A program made the translations under genes and the position numbers. Below the pieces are notes generated by a model, which made no database searches, was not told the DNA's origin, and saw only the letters and a program-made list of their open reading frames with translations. This document shows, piece by piece, positions 44,429 to 54,959 of a stretch of 64,000 nt of DNA; the first letter of the stretch is position 1; each line of letters begins with the position of its first letter. This DNA is from Pseudofabraea citricarpa. Taxonomy: Eukaryota; Ascomycota; Leotiomycetes; Helotiales; Dermateaceae. The DNA lies in contig JAPWGK010000017.1 in assembly GCA_029641185.1 (NCBI GenBank), positions 992,001 through 1,056,000 on the forward strand, given 5' to 3'.

Positions 44429-46023
44429 TCAATACCGGTAGACTGGCTGCTTCTGTGTCTTGGCTTGGAAATTCCGGTTCACCTCGCGCTCCTCATCGCT
44501 GTCCACCTCCGACGTCTCGGGTACCGCAGCATGCATCGTCGTCTTGTTGACACTGCTCTCCTGTCTTCCAACATAGCTCGGCGTGGCGCTGAATCCAGGG
44601 TGGTACGGCTCGATACCTAAGCGGTCCTCGAACTGTCCCGTAGCAGCTGACGGTTCATCTTTAGGGAACGGCGGGTTATGGGTCTGGGTCTTGCTGCTCG
44701 GTGGCTCGGGGTCCATGAAGGGATTCTCGCCCTCGTCTGCTTTGGGGCTCGGGGCTTTCTTCCGCGATGGCACACTAGGTTTGGCCTGAGAAGGTGGTGG
44801 GCCAGGTGGTGGTGCATATCCTCCGCTGTTTGCTGGGCTTGGAGTACCGCTGTTCGCAGTTCCTGCTGCCTTCCTCGCCGTTAAGATGGCTCTCTGGTGT
44901 TGGTTCATGGCCTTGGTCAGTTGCTCGTTCGTCTCGATCAGCGTCTCCATGGTGTCGTTGTCGGGCGATGGGTTCTCTGCAATCATGTATGCTTGTATGC
45001 TGCGGCTTGCACTCTGACACCTGTCTGCAAATTCCCGCACCAGCTCATTTTGTATGATCTCGGATGGCGGGGTGGATTGAACCGTCTGGGAGAGCAGAGT
45101 TGCCGATGTTCGAGCTTCTTCGATCCGAGACGACAATTCCACAGGGCTTGGGAGATGACGGCTATTATGACTGCGAGAGAAGTAGTTCTGGTTGCTGTTG
45201 GCGTTGAAAGCAGGAGCGTTCATTTGTCGAGGCGCTCCAGGTGGACCCTGAATCTGTTAGCTATATTTCCCATATAGGATTTTGGCACACTCACATATAG
45301 CTTGGTCATCTTCTCGTGCTCTTTCTTCCACATCTCCAGTAAAAGTGCCAATCCCTCATCGCCGGTCTTCTCCCTCTGGAAAGTATCCAGCGTCTCAATG
45401 AGCAGCTGCTTCACGCTTGGATCCCTCCCCAACCGCAGCAATTGCTTGACGGCGTCTACGAATTTGGCGTCGACGTTTCTCGTGAAGGTCTTTCCCGGGT
45501 TGTCGGCCAGGATGCGGATGAGCATGATGGCATTGTATTGTATGTATGGCTTGGAGTAATTTTCCTTGGACAGGTATTTGCGTATTACGACGGCACAGTC
45601 CCTCGCAGCCTGCGGAGAGGCATCGACCGACTCGACAATGACCGGCAGGTAAACCACCTCCTCGCCCTGAGGTCTGTCAGCTGTGATGATTGCGCAGAGA
45701 GGCAGGCAGCTCAACCTACCGAGCCATTTGGACCACCGGACAGACAGAAGGATTGCTGGGCGAGGTCAGTAGCTGCGGATAGGTATAGGGGCAGGTGAAG
45801 CAGCGCAAGCATACCACGTTCCGCACGCCATTTGCTTCAGGCGTGTCTGCGCTCGAGTCGAATACTGGGCTTGGTTCTTCGGGAGCTGCGTCTCTTGCTG
45901 CACAAAAATAATGATCAGCGGGGTCTGGGTCTCGGTCATGATCTTCGATGCGGCGGGATGCTCACGCTTGCGCTTCAGGGATCCCAGCATCCGGTTGACG
46001 TTCATACTCTTCATGGCCTTCAT
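44429..46023 (-). CDS. VHS-GAT domain endocytic adaptor, Lsb5-like
   Basis: Five exons: 46023-45966, 45897-45815, 45755-45720, 45666-45295 and 45247-44429, giving 455 residues. The N-terminus MKAMKSMNVNRMLGSLKRK is basic. A VHS-type helical domain follows (AARDCAVVIRKYLSKEN, YIQYNAIMLIRILADNPGK). A GAT-type three-helix region comes next (about 210-310: SSRIEEARTSATLLSQTVQS, NEQLTKAMNQHQRAILTAR). The tail is Pro-rich with PPPGPPPSQ, an NPF motif at about 358-360 (EH-domain ligand) and an acidic patch. Such proteins link ubiquitinated cargo and actin regulators at endocytic sites. Exon 3 encodes only 12 residues. Splice junctions were chosen so that RNV|QSFCLSGGPNGS|GEEVVYLP stays in frame. Confidence 0.87.
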
Positions 46024-46600
46024 GATGGCGAGAGTCTGCAGTCTGGGGTAGGAGACGAGGCTATCCAGAGGCCGAAATATGCACGAGGAAATTGGACGCT
46101 CTGGATGCGGCGCAGACGATGAGTTATAGTGGTTGGCTTGTCGTCCTAAGGCCGTTGATTCCGAGCGGGTAGGTGGGTAGATCAGGTAAGTCGTAGGCTG
46201 TGGTAGGGGGGGAGAGTACAGTAGTAAGGTGAAGCTGGGGGGAGGTAGTGGAGGTAGTGGAGGTAGTGGAGTAATGCAGTAGGCGACAGGCAGTGAGCCA
46301 GCAGCGGTGAGGTTATCACTTGTTAGGTCAGACCTCAACAACTTCGATAACAACAACAATAATAACAACTTAATCAACCAAGGTGTCAAAAAAGAGGCGA
46401 GAAAGGTAAAAACAAGTAGAGTTATTAGCAGAAGGTGTCTTAAAAGGTTCCTCGGTTTGGTTTGTCTGATCTGATGTTTCAACAAGTCAAGTTGTGCCAA
46501 GCACCTCCGCAAGCACAGCCTCACCAGCTAATCTTAGGTCTCCTCCGTCTTCGCGTCGTCTCAGCCTCGAGCAGCTTTCTCACCCTCCGCTTCTGCGCCT
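46024..46600. other. 5' region of the VHS-GAT gene
   Basis: Presumed promoter and leader. Contains a GGAGGTAGT trinucleotide-rich repeat near 46240-46268 and an AAC/AAT-rich stretch near 46338-46375. Open frames through the repeat are not genes. Confidence 0.5.
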
Positions 46601-47182
46601 CTACTGGCTGCCCCGGGTCGTACTGACTTTGGGCCAGCTCACCATTACTCGCAGTTGCTCCCAGTACGCGTGTCTGTTGCTATTGCGGGGAGCACCTGAT
46701 TGCCTTGGCTGCGGGCTCCGAGACATTTGTGCTGGAGGATGTGGCACAGAGGAACCGACTAGCGATGGAGTTGCGAATAAGTACCGGTCATGTTCCCTCT
46801 CTTTTGTTTTGTGGCGACGTGACGACGTCTTTTGCTTGGATTTCGTAGTCTCTCTACGAAAAAGCCCCATCTTATGACATGGTGCGAGAAGTCTCTTCTC
46901 TGCAAGTCCGGTTCGTGTTGAGGCTGCTGTTGCTGTTGCTGAATAGCCATCTCTTGGCGCATAACCCTCTTAATAGACCGCCCCAAATTTGAGGATATAA
47001 AGAGATTGCCATCTCGCAACATCGCATCGCTTTCGTATACTGTCACCTGAAAAGCCTTCGTAAGTGTCTAGTGTGATTGATTCGGGAAAGCTGAGGAATC
47101 CTTTGGTTGGTGGTGCGTTGGCATTTCGAGTCATAGGCGACCAGAGGACCACCAAATTCGGTCCTTCGCATCCAAGATCCAA
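46601..47182 (-). CDS. Possible minus-strand gene of unknown function (structure unresolved)
   Basis: Two overlapping minus-strand frames show protein-like stretches. One is at 47046-46759, with MLRDGNLFISSNLGRSIKRV followed by a poly-Gln run. The other is at 46870-46601, with RHAYWEQLRVM; in a third frame QPVEAQKRRVRKLLEAE runs to a stop near 46526. GT and AG signals exist that could join these, but I could not find one arrangement that keeps frame throughout with sensible introns. It may be a short nuclear or mitochondrial protein gene or only chance. Reported so that the interval is not read as empty. Confidence 0.25.
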
Positions 47183-47632
47183 CGTATACTTTATCCATAT
47201 GGTAAGAATCCTAGGATGCTACCTAAGATTGGCTAAATGCACTAGGATACGAAAAAGCCCTTGATTTTCAAAAAGCAAATGTTTGGCAGTGAGTGCCTAT
47301 ATAAGCATTATAAACTACAAAGTATCTATATAGTGAATACAAGCACATAATCATCAAAAGCATGTAGCACTTCAAATACATCACTAGATACAGCCAACAC
47401 TTCTTCCCATCCTACGCCACAGCAGTTTGAGAACATAAAATATACAATGCGTAATCTTCGAGCTATCATACATCAAAATCCCACAGCTTGCGAAAGCAAC
47501 CAACCCTCCCGTTCCCAACTCTGTGTAACATTGCAAGCGAGTCATCATCATTCACGTAATATCAAGGTGGCTATGCCATCCAGAACCCAAGAGTAGGTAA
47601 CATACCATACGCACCATCTTATGTGCCATCCA
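47183..47632. other. Intergenic, nothing seen
   Basis: AT-leaning sequence downstream of the modin-like gene with no coding or repeat signal. Confidence 0.5.
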
Positions 47633-49436
47633 TCATCCTATGTAAACGGGAATTTGACTCCGCCAGTATCTCGATGGGATCAGCAGATCCTGTGACCAAG
47701 AATGGTTGTAGGAGACGGACCGATTCCACAACAGAGCTCTAAAGATCATGACAAACCACGCCTCGATGATTTCACCCTTGATGTCTTTCTGGCCCTCTTC
47801 AGAGCCGCGAAGACCAGACTTGATCACATCACCAGCGAGTTGAAAAACCTCGTTTGCATGAAGATGCATCGCTAGACGAAGTTAGTCGACTATCAACGCA
47901 AGGGGTACGAGTGGCTCACCTTCACATAAAATCTTGCTATCCCCGAAATTCCACCCATACCGATCCCCTTCGGTTCTATCTTCCTTGGCCCTCCGATGCG
48001 CCTCCTCGAGGGCCGCGACTGCACGGCACATGTGACATCTCATGAGCTCAAAGAAGTTTGAGCTCACGCGGTTCGTCTTACCGAAATCCTCTCGCCCGAG
48101 CTGGTTGAACTCGACGAGATAATCTGTACACTGCACATGCATCTCCCTCAAGAGCGCATCGTACACGGGCGTCGGAGCGTTGACTGGGTTCCGACTCGCT
48201 TCAAAATCCCATCGTCCATGTTGTTGCTTTAATGTCTCGAGAGAATCGTACACCCATTGTATCTTGGGATACTTCCGATCGGAAGCGAACTGTTCGCCGA
48301 TGAACTGTCGTACTCGTTCGTGAAATACCACATACCCCTCTCCTTGCAACAAAGGGCCTACTATCCAACGACATGGCGGAGGAATTCTTGTGATGGAACA
48401 TCCGGGCATAGGGATCCACGGCGCAACAATGCTCAGCAGCTCACCGAATCCAACATACCTAACAAAATGCTGGTTCTCTATCTCCCACCTCAATCTCTGA
48501 ACGTGTTTCTTATTGGGACTCCCATCCAAGGAAGACATGACCTTCAGCACCTCTTCATTCGTACTAACCCTAAAGTCTTGCAAGCCGAGCCTGCGATCTC
48601 CAGGGATGATGCCGAAAGCCAACTTATCTGCGTCGGTATGTGGGATATACAAGCCCTTCCACACCTCTTCCTCCCACTGCTCATTCTCGTACAGCTTACC
48701 CACGTCGTCATGAGCAAAGTAGATCAGGATCCCTAGGCCATGGACCATGATGGAACTTATACTCATACCGTTGTCGCCCTCAGCACGAAGGATACCGACC
48801 GACGGTCTGATCTCCAACCACTTCATACCTAAGCGATGAGCGAGGATGAATACATCGCCTAACGTAGCAGAAGCAAACGGCCGAATAACATCAGGTCTTT
48901 TTCACCTTGTCATCTCAGCACATCAAGAGCTTTAAATGATTTTTTTTTTAATTGAAAAAAAAAAAGACTCACGGCATAAAATCCCAGGAACGCCGCTGAA
49001 ACAAAACCGCTGGGTAGGAGACTCCCTCGCCAGGGACGCACCACTTCTCACTCTTCGCATCCACCATCCTCTGCACCGCACACAGCTCATCGAGCAGATA
49101 CAGCCAGGTGACGCGAGCCCTGACAGGATCATTAGACTCTGTGAGTTTCGGCACGCGGTCGGAATTGGTCAAGACCACGGCACCAGCATCGGCCATCCTC
49201 GCGCCCATGTTGACGAGTCGAAAGTGCGGCGTCACGAAGGTCGTCTCGAAGCGGAACTCGCTCCATCGGAAGCGTCGCCGCGTCCAGACGTGCCACTGTC
49301 CAATGACCGACTCTTGACACTTCCGGTACCCGTCGGCCGTCGCGAAGTACTGCTGCAGCATCTGCGCCGACGTCACGGCCAGTGCTACGAGCGCTATCAC
49401 CAGCGCTGCTGCTGCGAGCGATTTCTCTGACGCCAT
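47633..49436 (-). CDS. Modin-like membrane protein
   Basis: Three exons: 49436-48973, 48896-47920 and 47871-47633, giving 559 residues. The start chosen is MASEKSLAAAALVIALVALA. A frame extension upstream to 49526 would read through the GA repeat and is unlikely. Residues ~8-25 form one membrane segment. The following MLQQYFATADGYRKCQESVIG and RFRWSEFRFET are characteristic of a filamentous-fungal family commonly annotated as modin. Other conserved-looking parts are LGMKWLEIRPSVG, IENQHFVRYVGFGE and the Cys pair in ELMRCHMCRAVAAL. Biochemical role unknown to me. The name modin is associated with cell-death and incompatibility work in Podospora, but I would not infer function from it. Confidence 0.8.
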
Positions 49437-51267
49437 GTTGAAGTGATATGGAAGGAAGAGGGAGAGGTAGAGGATGGAGAGAGAGAGAGAGAGAGAGAGA
49501 GATGATTGTGAGAGGAGCTTGCGCACAGACTTTCTTACTACCGGTAGATTATTTGGGGTCCGTTTTTTCTTTTCACGTACACTTCATGTTCACGTGGAGT
49601 AAGACCTATCTGGACTTGGTGTATTAATAGGAAATAGCATGTGGGCTAGATGCGAGGAGGCTTCTGATAAAAGTTCTTGGTAATTTGAAAGCCCTTGGTT
49701 GTTATGAAGCCTTTGGTAGTTAAACCACCCCGCAACAACTTGGAAGCATCGAGTTATGCAAAGAATACATTGCTACCTTGAGAGTTCTTGTACCGTTGTG
49801 TTAACTCGGGTCTTCCTAGAGACTCCTTCATATATCGAAATCGTCCTGTGGTTTATAGACTTGTTATATCTACCTATAGGGGAATGATATTTGCTAAGGT
49901 GAATATCTTATACCTTAGCAGTTCCTTACTTGAATTATTATATGCGTTCTAAAGTAAGAAGTACAACCCTTTATAACATACCTAGGTAGGTTTATAAAGT
50001 ATAACTGGGCGATAATCTTTTATATTCTACAAATAAAAATACATCTTTCCTAATAGTAATTAAGAATAAGGTTATACTTGGAAGTTGCTACAACCGCCTT
50101 TCGTAGCTGTTTATCTCGTAAGTTAAAATCAAAGAATAATTTGGAACTTAGCTTACTAGATCTAAGATACCTACTCACAAGTAATATTAGAAAATAATAA
50201 GCTATCTATCTACTAGATACTTATTTATACGTACGTACTTATATAAATATAATAGAAGAAAAGCTTCCCCAGTTGAAAGCTACTTTGTACCAACTTCACT
50301 TCACCACCTTCTTTAATTTTCCATACAATTCTTGAAAAGTTTACTCACACTTAAAAACATAAGAATCATAACAAGCATAAAGCCGAAAAAAGATATGTAT
50401 TATAAAGCAGCCATCAGATTATTTCATAGTATACTATTACTTCTCGCCGCATTATATCGGAAATTTCCCTATAACTTCTTGATAACTTGGGGTCATCCTG
50501 ATCAATACCAAGAGAGGCTCAAAAAGAGATTTTGTCATACTAGATTTCGGGCCTCCCGTGGTGATCATCCTCGGGATGTGGTCGCTCATCCCTCGGTCGA
50601 TCATTTCAAAAAGTCAGTTCATCAGCCTCCCGAAAACCTGACCAGAACGCTGAGAGAGCACCCACCAGAGAAAGCTAAGAATAACCGGCTGCCGGCAGTC
50701 CGCAGAAGTCGAGGTGGACGACTTCTGGAAGGACGAGAAAAGGTACCCCAGATCACGTGCGGGTCTAGAAAGGATTCGTCATGCATTCCCTCTCATCTCG
50801 CTTCATGGCCAAAGTGGAGGACGTTTCGACGTTTTGCGTGGCTGACTCTTTATTCTGGTTTACAGCTGCGCCTGCAGCCCACAGCTTACAGGCCTGCTGA
50901 GGTATTGCGTTCCTGTTATTGGTCCATCATGTCCACCTGCAGCACAGCTCGCTACTCGCTTGATCCTTTAATTCTCAGAGAGACCAAATTTGGTCCTGCC
51001 CCGATCGGCGACGGTGACGACGCCTCAATGCTCTCATGGGCAGTGACCAAAATACCAAAATTCTGGTGAGCCTCATGCGTTTTCTCTGTAGGATAAGAAG
51101 GCGATGACCTGCCCTCTTATTTTCTTTTCTTCACCCTCACCCTCATCCTCATCCCATCTCATCTCATCTCATCCCTCATCTGCTCTAGTCTCTTGCTCGC
51201 TTGCACATTTCTACTTCATACTCTTCTATATTTGAAATCGTTTACTCGACTTTCTTTTCCCATCAAT
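49437..51267. other. Gene-free region with GA repeat and AT-rich tract
   Basis: A (GA)n tract at about 49473-49502 lies just upstream of the modin-like start. From about 49640 to 50330 the sequence is AT-rich with many stops, resembling the other decayed tracts in the window. The open frame at 50332-51069 crosses a compositional change and lacks motifs, so it is not called. The interval 51070-51267 is CT-rich and presumably the dioxygenase promoter, with CATCTCATC repeats near 51150-51175. Confidence 0.5.
49473..49502. repeat. (GA)n repeat upstream of modin-like gene
   Basis: About fifteen GA units 37 bp or more upstream of the ATG, probably in the 5' leader (CT on the transcribed strand). 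Confidence 0.9.
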
Positions 51268-52398
51268 ATGAAGTTCTCAACTCAAATCATTGGCATGCTA
51301 GCCGGAGCTGCATCTATTTCCTCCGTCGTGGCTCATCCCGAACGCCTCACCAAGGAGAACGCAGCCCGTGAGTTAATCGGCCGCTCAAGCGAAAAATGCG
51401 CTCCTCATATCGAAGCCAGAAAGGCTGCTATGAGAGAGAAGCGAGCAGCAAGTCTCTTCAGACGCCGCACAGAAGAGGCATCCCGACTCGCCCGCCGGGA
51501 CCTGGCACCAACAAAGCGTGATGTTTACTCGACCATCCAGAACGACACGTGCGTCCTCGCCCCAGAAACCGTTTGGGGTCCGTATGCTATCGATCAGGAG
51601 ATCTACCGCCACGATGTCCGTGAGGGCAATGAGGGCGTTGACTTGTATCTTGATATCGGTGTTCTTGATATCGATACCTGTGAGCCGCTTCCAAGCGCCT
51701 ACTTGACTATGTGGCATTGTAACGCTACCGGAACTTACTCTGGCTTCACTGGAATCGACCCTGATACCGCTGAGTTATACTCGGGATCATCTACACGCAA
51801 CGATGGAACGACCGACGACGAGACTTTCTTGCGTGGCGTCATGGCCACTAACACTGAGGGTGTTGCTGAGTTTCTTACTATCTTCCCTGGTTACTATATC
51901 ACGCGATCCACTCATATCCATTTGACAGTAAGTAACTTTGTCCTATTTGAAACTAGCAAAAATGCTCACTCTCATCTCCAGGTCCAAACAAACGTCAGCA
52001 GCAACAGCAGTTCAGACTACAGCTATAGCTCAGCCAGCGTCCAGCATCTCGGCCAGCTCTTTTTCGACGAATCGCTCATTAACTCCGTCTACGAGCTCGA
52101 GCCTTACGCAGCACATCTCGCAACCCTCAACCGCACCACCAACTCCGAGGACAGCCTGTACACCACTGCCAACGCCAACGGATACTCCTCCGTCGTCTCG
52201 GTCGAGCTGCTCGGCGAGACGATCGCCGATGGCCTGGTTGGCTATATCACAGTTGGCGTCAACACTTCTTATTCGGCTGTCACGACCGGCGGAAGCGTTA
52301 ACCCTCTCGGCGTTATCCCAACTGCCTCGGTCGAGTCGTCGGTCCGTGCTGCTGCCACGGTCGTTGACCAGGCCGATGGATATGTCAAGAAGTTGTAG
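51268..52398 (+). CDS. Secreted intradiol ring-cleavage dioxygenase-like protein
   Basis: Two exons, 51268-51927 and 51982-52398, giving 358 residues. The start MKFSTQIIGMLAGAASISSV gives a signal peptide with likely cleavage after VVA (residue 22), and an Arg/Lys-rich propeptide-like stretch follows. The core has VWGPYAID, TMWHCNATGTYSGF and FPGYYITRSTHIHLT. By analogy with catechol and protocatechuate dioxygenases, the ferric ligands would be Tyr157, Tyr209 or 210, His216 and His218, all present. Secreted fungal members act on catechol-type aromatics, for example lignin-derived ones. A Ser/Thr/Asn-rich C-terminal half suggests glycosylation. The 54-nt intron is in frame without stops. Confidence 0.9.
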   Translation: MKFSTQIIGMLAGAASISSVVAHPERLTKENAARELIGRSSEKCAPHIEARKAAMREKRAASLFRRRTEEASRLARRDLAPTKRDVYSTIQNDTCVLAPETVWGPYAIDQEIYRHDVREGNEGVDLYLDIGVLDIDTCEPLPSAYLTMWHCNATGTYSGFTGIDPDTAELYSGSSTRNDGTTDDETFLRGVMATNTEGVAEFLTIFPGYYITRSTHIHLTVSNFVLFETSKNAHSHLQVQTNVSSNSSSDYSYSSASVQHLGQLFFDESLINSVYELEPYAAHLATLNRTTNSEDSLYTTANANGYSSVVSVELLGETIADGLVGYITVGVNTSYSAVTTGGSVNPLGVIPTASVESSVRAAATVVDQADGYVKKL

Positions 52399-53254
52399 GC
52401 GAGAAGGATTTGAGAGTTTGGGACCGGGTCTGGGATTTGGCGCATGGGGTTTTGCTTCGAGAGCTCGTATAGCATATCATGGGTGCTGAGTTGGGAAAAA
52501 GAAGGCGTATGTCCTTTGGATTGGAGTTTATACCAAGGGAAAAGTTAGCATTTGGGTCATCTAGAGCGAAAAATAAGAAGTGATTTATCTCTATATATAC
52601 ACATATCACACATATACACACATACTCTCTCTCTCTCTCTCTCTCTTATATATTACAAACTTAGGTAAGCATATATAGGTATGTACCTATCTATCTGCAT
52701 ACGTAACACGTTTAGGAATAAGCATCAAAAAAAGAGAGCCAGGGAGACAAGATTCAGAAAAAGGGCAAGATAGAGAGGTTAAAACACAAGAGGAAGTGTC
52801 GGCGAGCCTAGTAAAGAAGCCCAAAACTCACTTTCCGTCCCCCCGACACCCAGTATATCATCGAGGGCGAATCTCTGGTCAAGGGAAGAAACAACCCAAA
52901 AGCCAAAGAGTAGATAAGTAACAAGTAAGAGGACAAATCATGTAAAAGAGATTCGCTAGAATTAGAGAAGACAGCGTTGTGGGATTTGATGAAAACAAAT
53001 GAGCGGTAAAACTCTCAACAGATTTCCACCATCTCTCAATATAGACCCGAATGCATTAAGAGCTAGGATTTAACAACCAGGAATTGAAATGAACTCGATC
53101 TTACTATTATATATGGTTGCAAGCCGTTGCATAAGAATGGAGATTTCTTGATCGCTGGATTATATTTTAGTAGGTATTGCATACAGCAAAGGTTTGATAT
53201 GATACAGCTAGGATAAACAAGTGTCTGACATGCTAGTAACACTACTAGACATAA
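52399..53254. other. Convergent intergenic region
   Basis: 3' spacer between the dioxygenase and the monooxygenase. Contains a (CT)n run at about 52625-52646 and TATG/ACAT-type short repeats. No gene. Confidence 0.5.
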
Positions 53255-54959
53255 CTATGATAGAACAAATCCAGAGTAACCATTATCTACACTCTTCTGA
53301 CACTCGGCATAATAAGTTGGTACACCACCGAGATATATCAAAGGCTCTCTTGGCTTGCCCGGAATATTGTCTCCCATGTACCACTGAATAAAAGTTAGTT
53401 CAAGTTACACAACATCAACTGGGATACTGACCGATTTGGTACCTGGCAACAATGATGAATTAGCGATCGCATGCACGCCCGCAGCCCAATCTATTTCGCT
53501 CTGTCTTTCCGGGTCGACTTTCTTGAGTCCCTTCTCTCGCATGTGGTTCATCAGATCTACAATCCAGTTGCCCTGTAGTTCGGCACATGTTGGGCCATTA
53601 CAAAGAGCCTATAATGAACGAAATTAGCATCCTAGTACCACTTAAGTCTCACGAGGGGTAATCTACCGTTGGTGCTTGAGGACCATAAGTAAAGAACATG
53701 TTTGGAAAGCCAGCGGTAGACATGCCCAAGAACGTCGTAGTTCCATCCTTCCACTTCTCACTGATCGACTCGCCCGAAGGACCTCTGATATCGATTTTCT
53801 TGATGCCGCCCGTGATGGCATCGAACCCGGTTGCCATGATGATATAATCAAAGTCCCATTCCTTCTCCGAAGTCTTGATGCCCTTCTCGGTGATTTCTTC
53901 AACGGGAGTAGCGTTCACATCGACCAATGAAACATGGGCTTGGTTAAAGATCTCATAGTAGCCATTCTCAAGTGAGATGCGTTTGCAGCCGAAGGCGTGC
54001 GGTTGAACCATCGGTGCAAGCCTGTCCTTCAAAACCGGATCGTTGATTCTGGCGCGCGTCTTGTCACGCCAGAAGCCGTACGCCTCCTTGTTTGCGGCTT
54101 CGTTGAACAGCATGTCATGGTAAGTCGCAAGCCAGTAGTGAAAAGATCCATCGCTCCACAAAGTTTCGTACGTCTCGAGTCGCTTCTCCGGCGTATCGTC
54201 AAATGTGGTCCGGGGGAGGAAGTTGAAGTCGAAACCACCATAGCTGGACTTTCGGTTCTCGAACAGTTCAGGATATTTTGATTTAGGATGGAGTTGCTCC
54301 TTGCCCGTGTATGTGATTTGACGCATGGGCAACGCGAGGTTAGGCGTTCGCTGAAAGACGACTAGTTCTTTTGCGGTCTTGCTCAGCTCGTGGGCCAACT
54401 GAATGCCCGTTGAGCCGGTACCAATGACGGCCACTTTCTTCCCAGTCATGTCGATTCCTTCTTTGGGCCAGTAGGAAGGATGGAGCCATTGTCCTTTGAA
54501 AGTGTCAAGACCCTTGTAATCTGGCACGTAGCGCTTGGCAGCAAAGCCAGTGTTGAGAAGAAGGTACTTGACCTTAAACGTCTCGCCAGTGTCCGTCTTC
54601 ACAGTCCATCGAGCATCGGCGTCATCAAAGACTGCCGATGTGACCCAAGTTCTAAAGATGGTATCCTTTTGCAAGTCAAGCTTCTTGTCAACATACGCGA
54701 AGTAGTTTTGGAGCTCTTGCCATCCCGGAAACCGTTCGCCCCAGGTCCAGTCTTTCCAGAGCTCCGGCATGGAAAACTCATAGAATGGGATGCTGCTGTC
54801 TACGCGAGCTCCAGGGTAGCAATTCCAGTGCCACACCCCGCCAAAATCCGTCCCAGCCTCGACCAGCTTGACATTGTAGCCTTCATTCCTCAGCTTCCAC
54901 AGTTGGTAAGTTCCGCCAAAGCCAGCGCCGACAATAAGAGCATCAAGTTCGGTTGCCAT
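53255..54959 (-). CDS. Flavin-dependent Baeyer-Villiger monooxygenase
   Basis: Three exons: 54959-53667, 53608-53432 and 53383-53255, giving 532 residues. An FAD-binding Rossmann motif GAGFGG is at 11-16, followed by an acidic residue in LVEAGTDFGGVW. The Baeyer-Villiger fingerprint FKGQWLHPSYWP is at 154-165 (FxGxxxHxxxWP), and the NADPH-binding GTGSTG at 180-185. DFDYIIMATGFDAITGG is the usual ATG motif near the C-terminal FAD region. The enzyme should insert oxygen next to a carbonyl to give an ester or lactone using NADPH and O2. Substrate unknown; cyclohexanone- or phenylacetone-type monooxygenases are the nearest classes. No signal peptide. Convergent with the secreted dioxygenase. Confidence 0.92.

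Noticed and set aside
50332..51069. 245-codon plus-strand open frame
   Set aside because: Crosses a sharp compositional change from AT-rich to balanced DNA, with no domain, signal or splice support.
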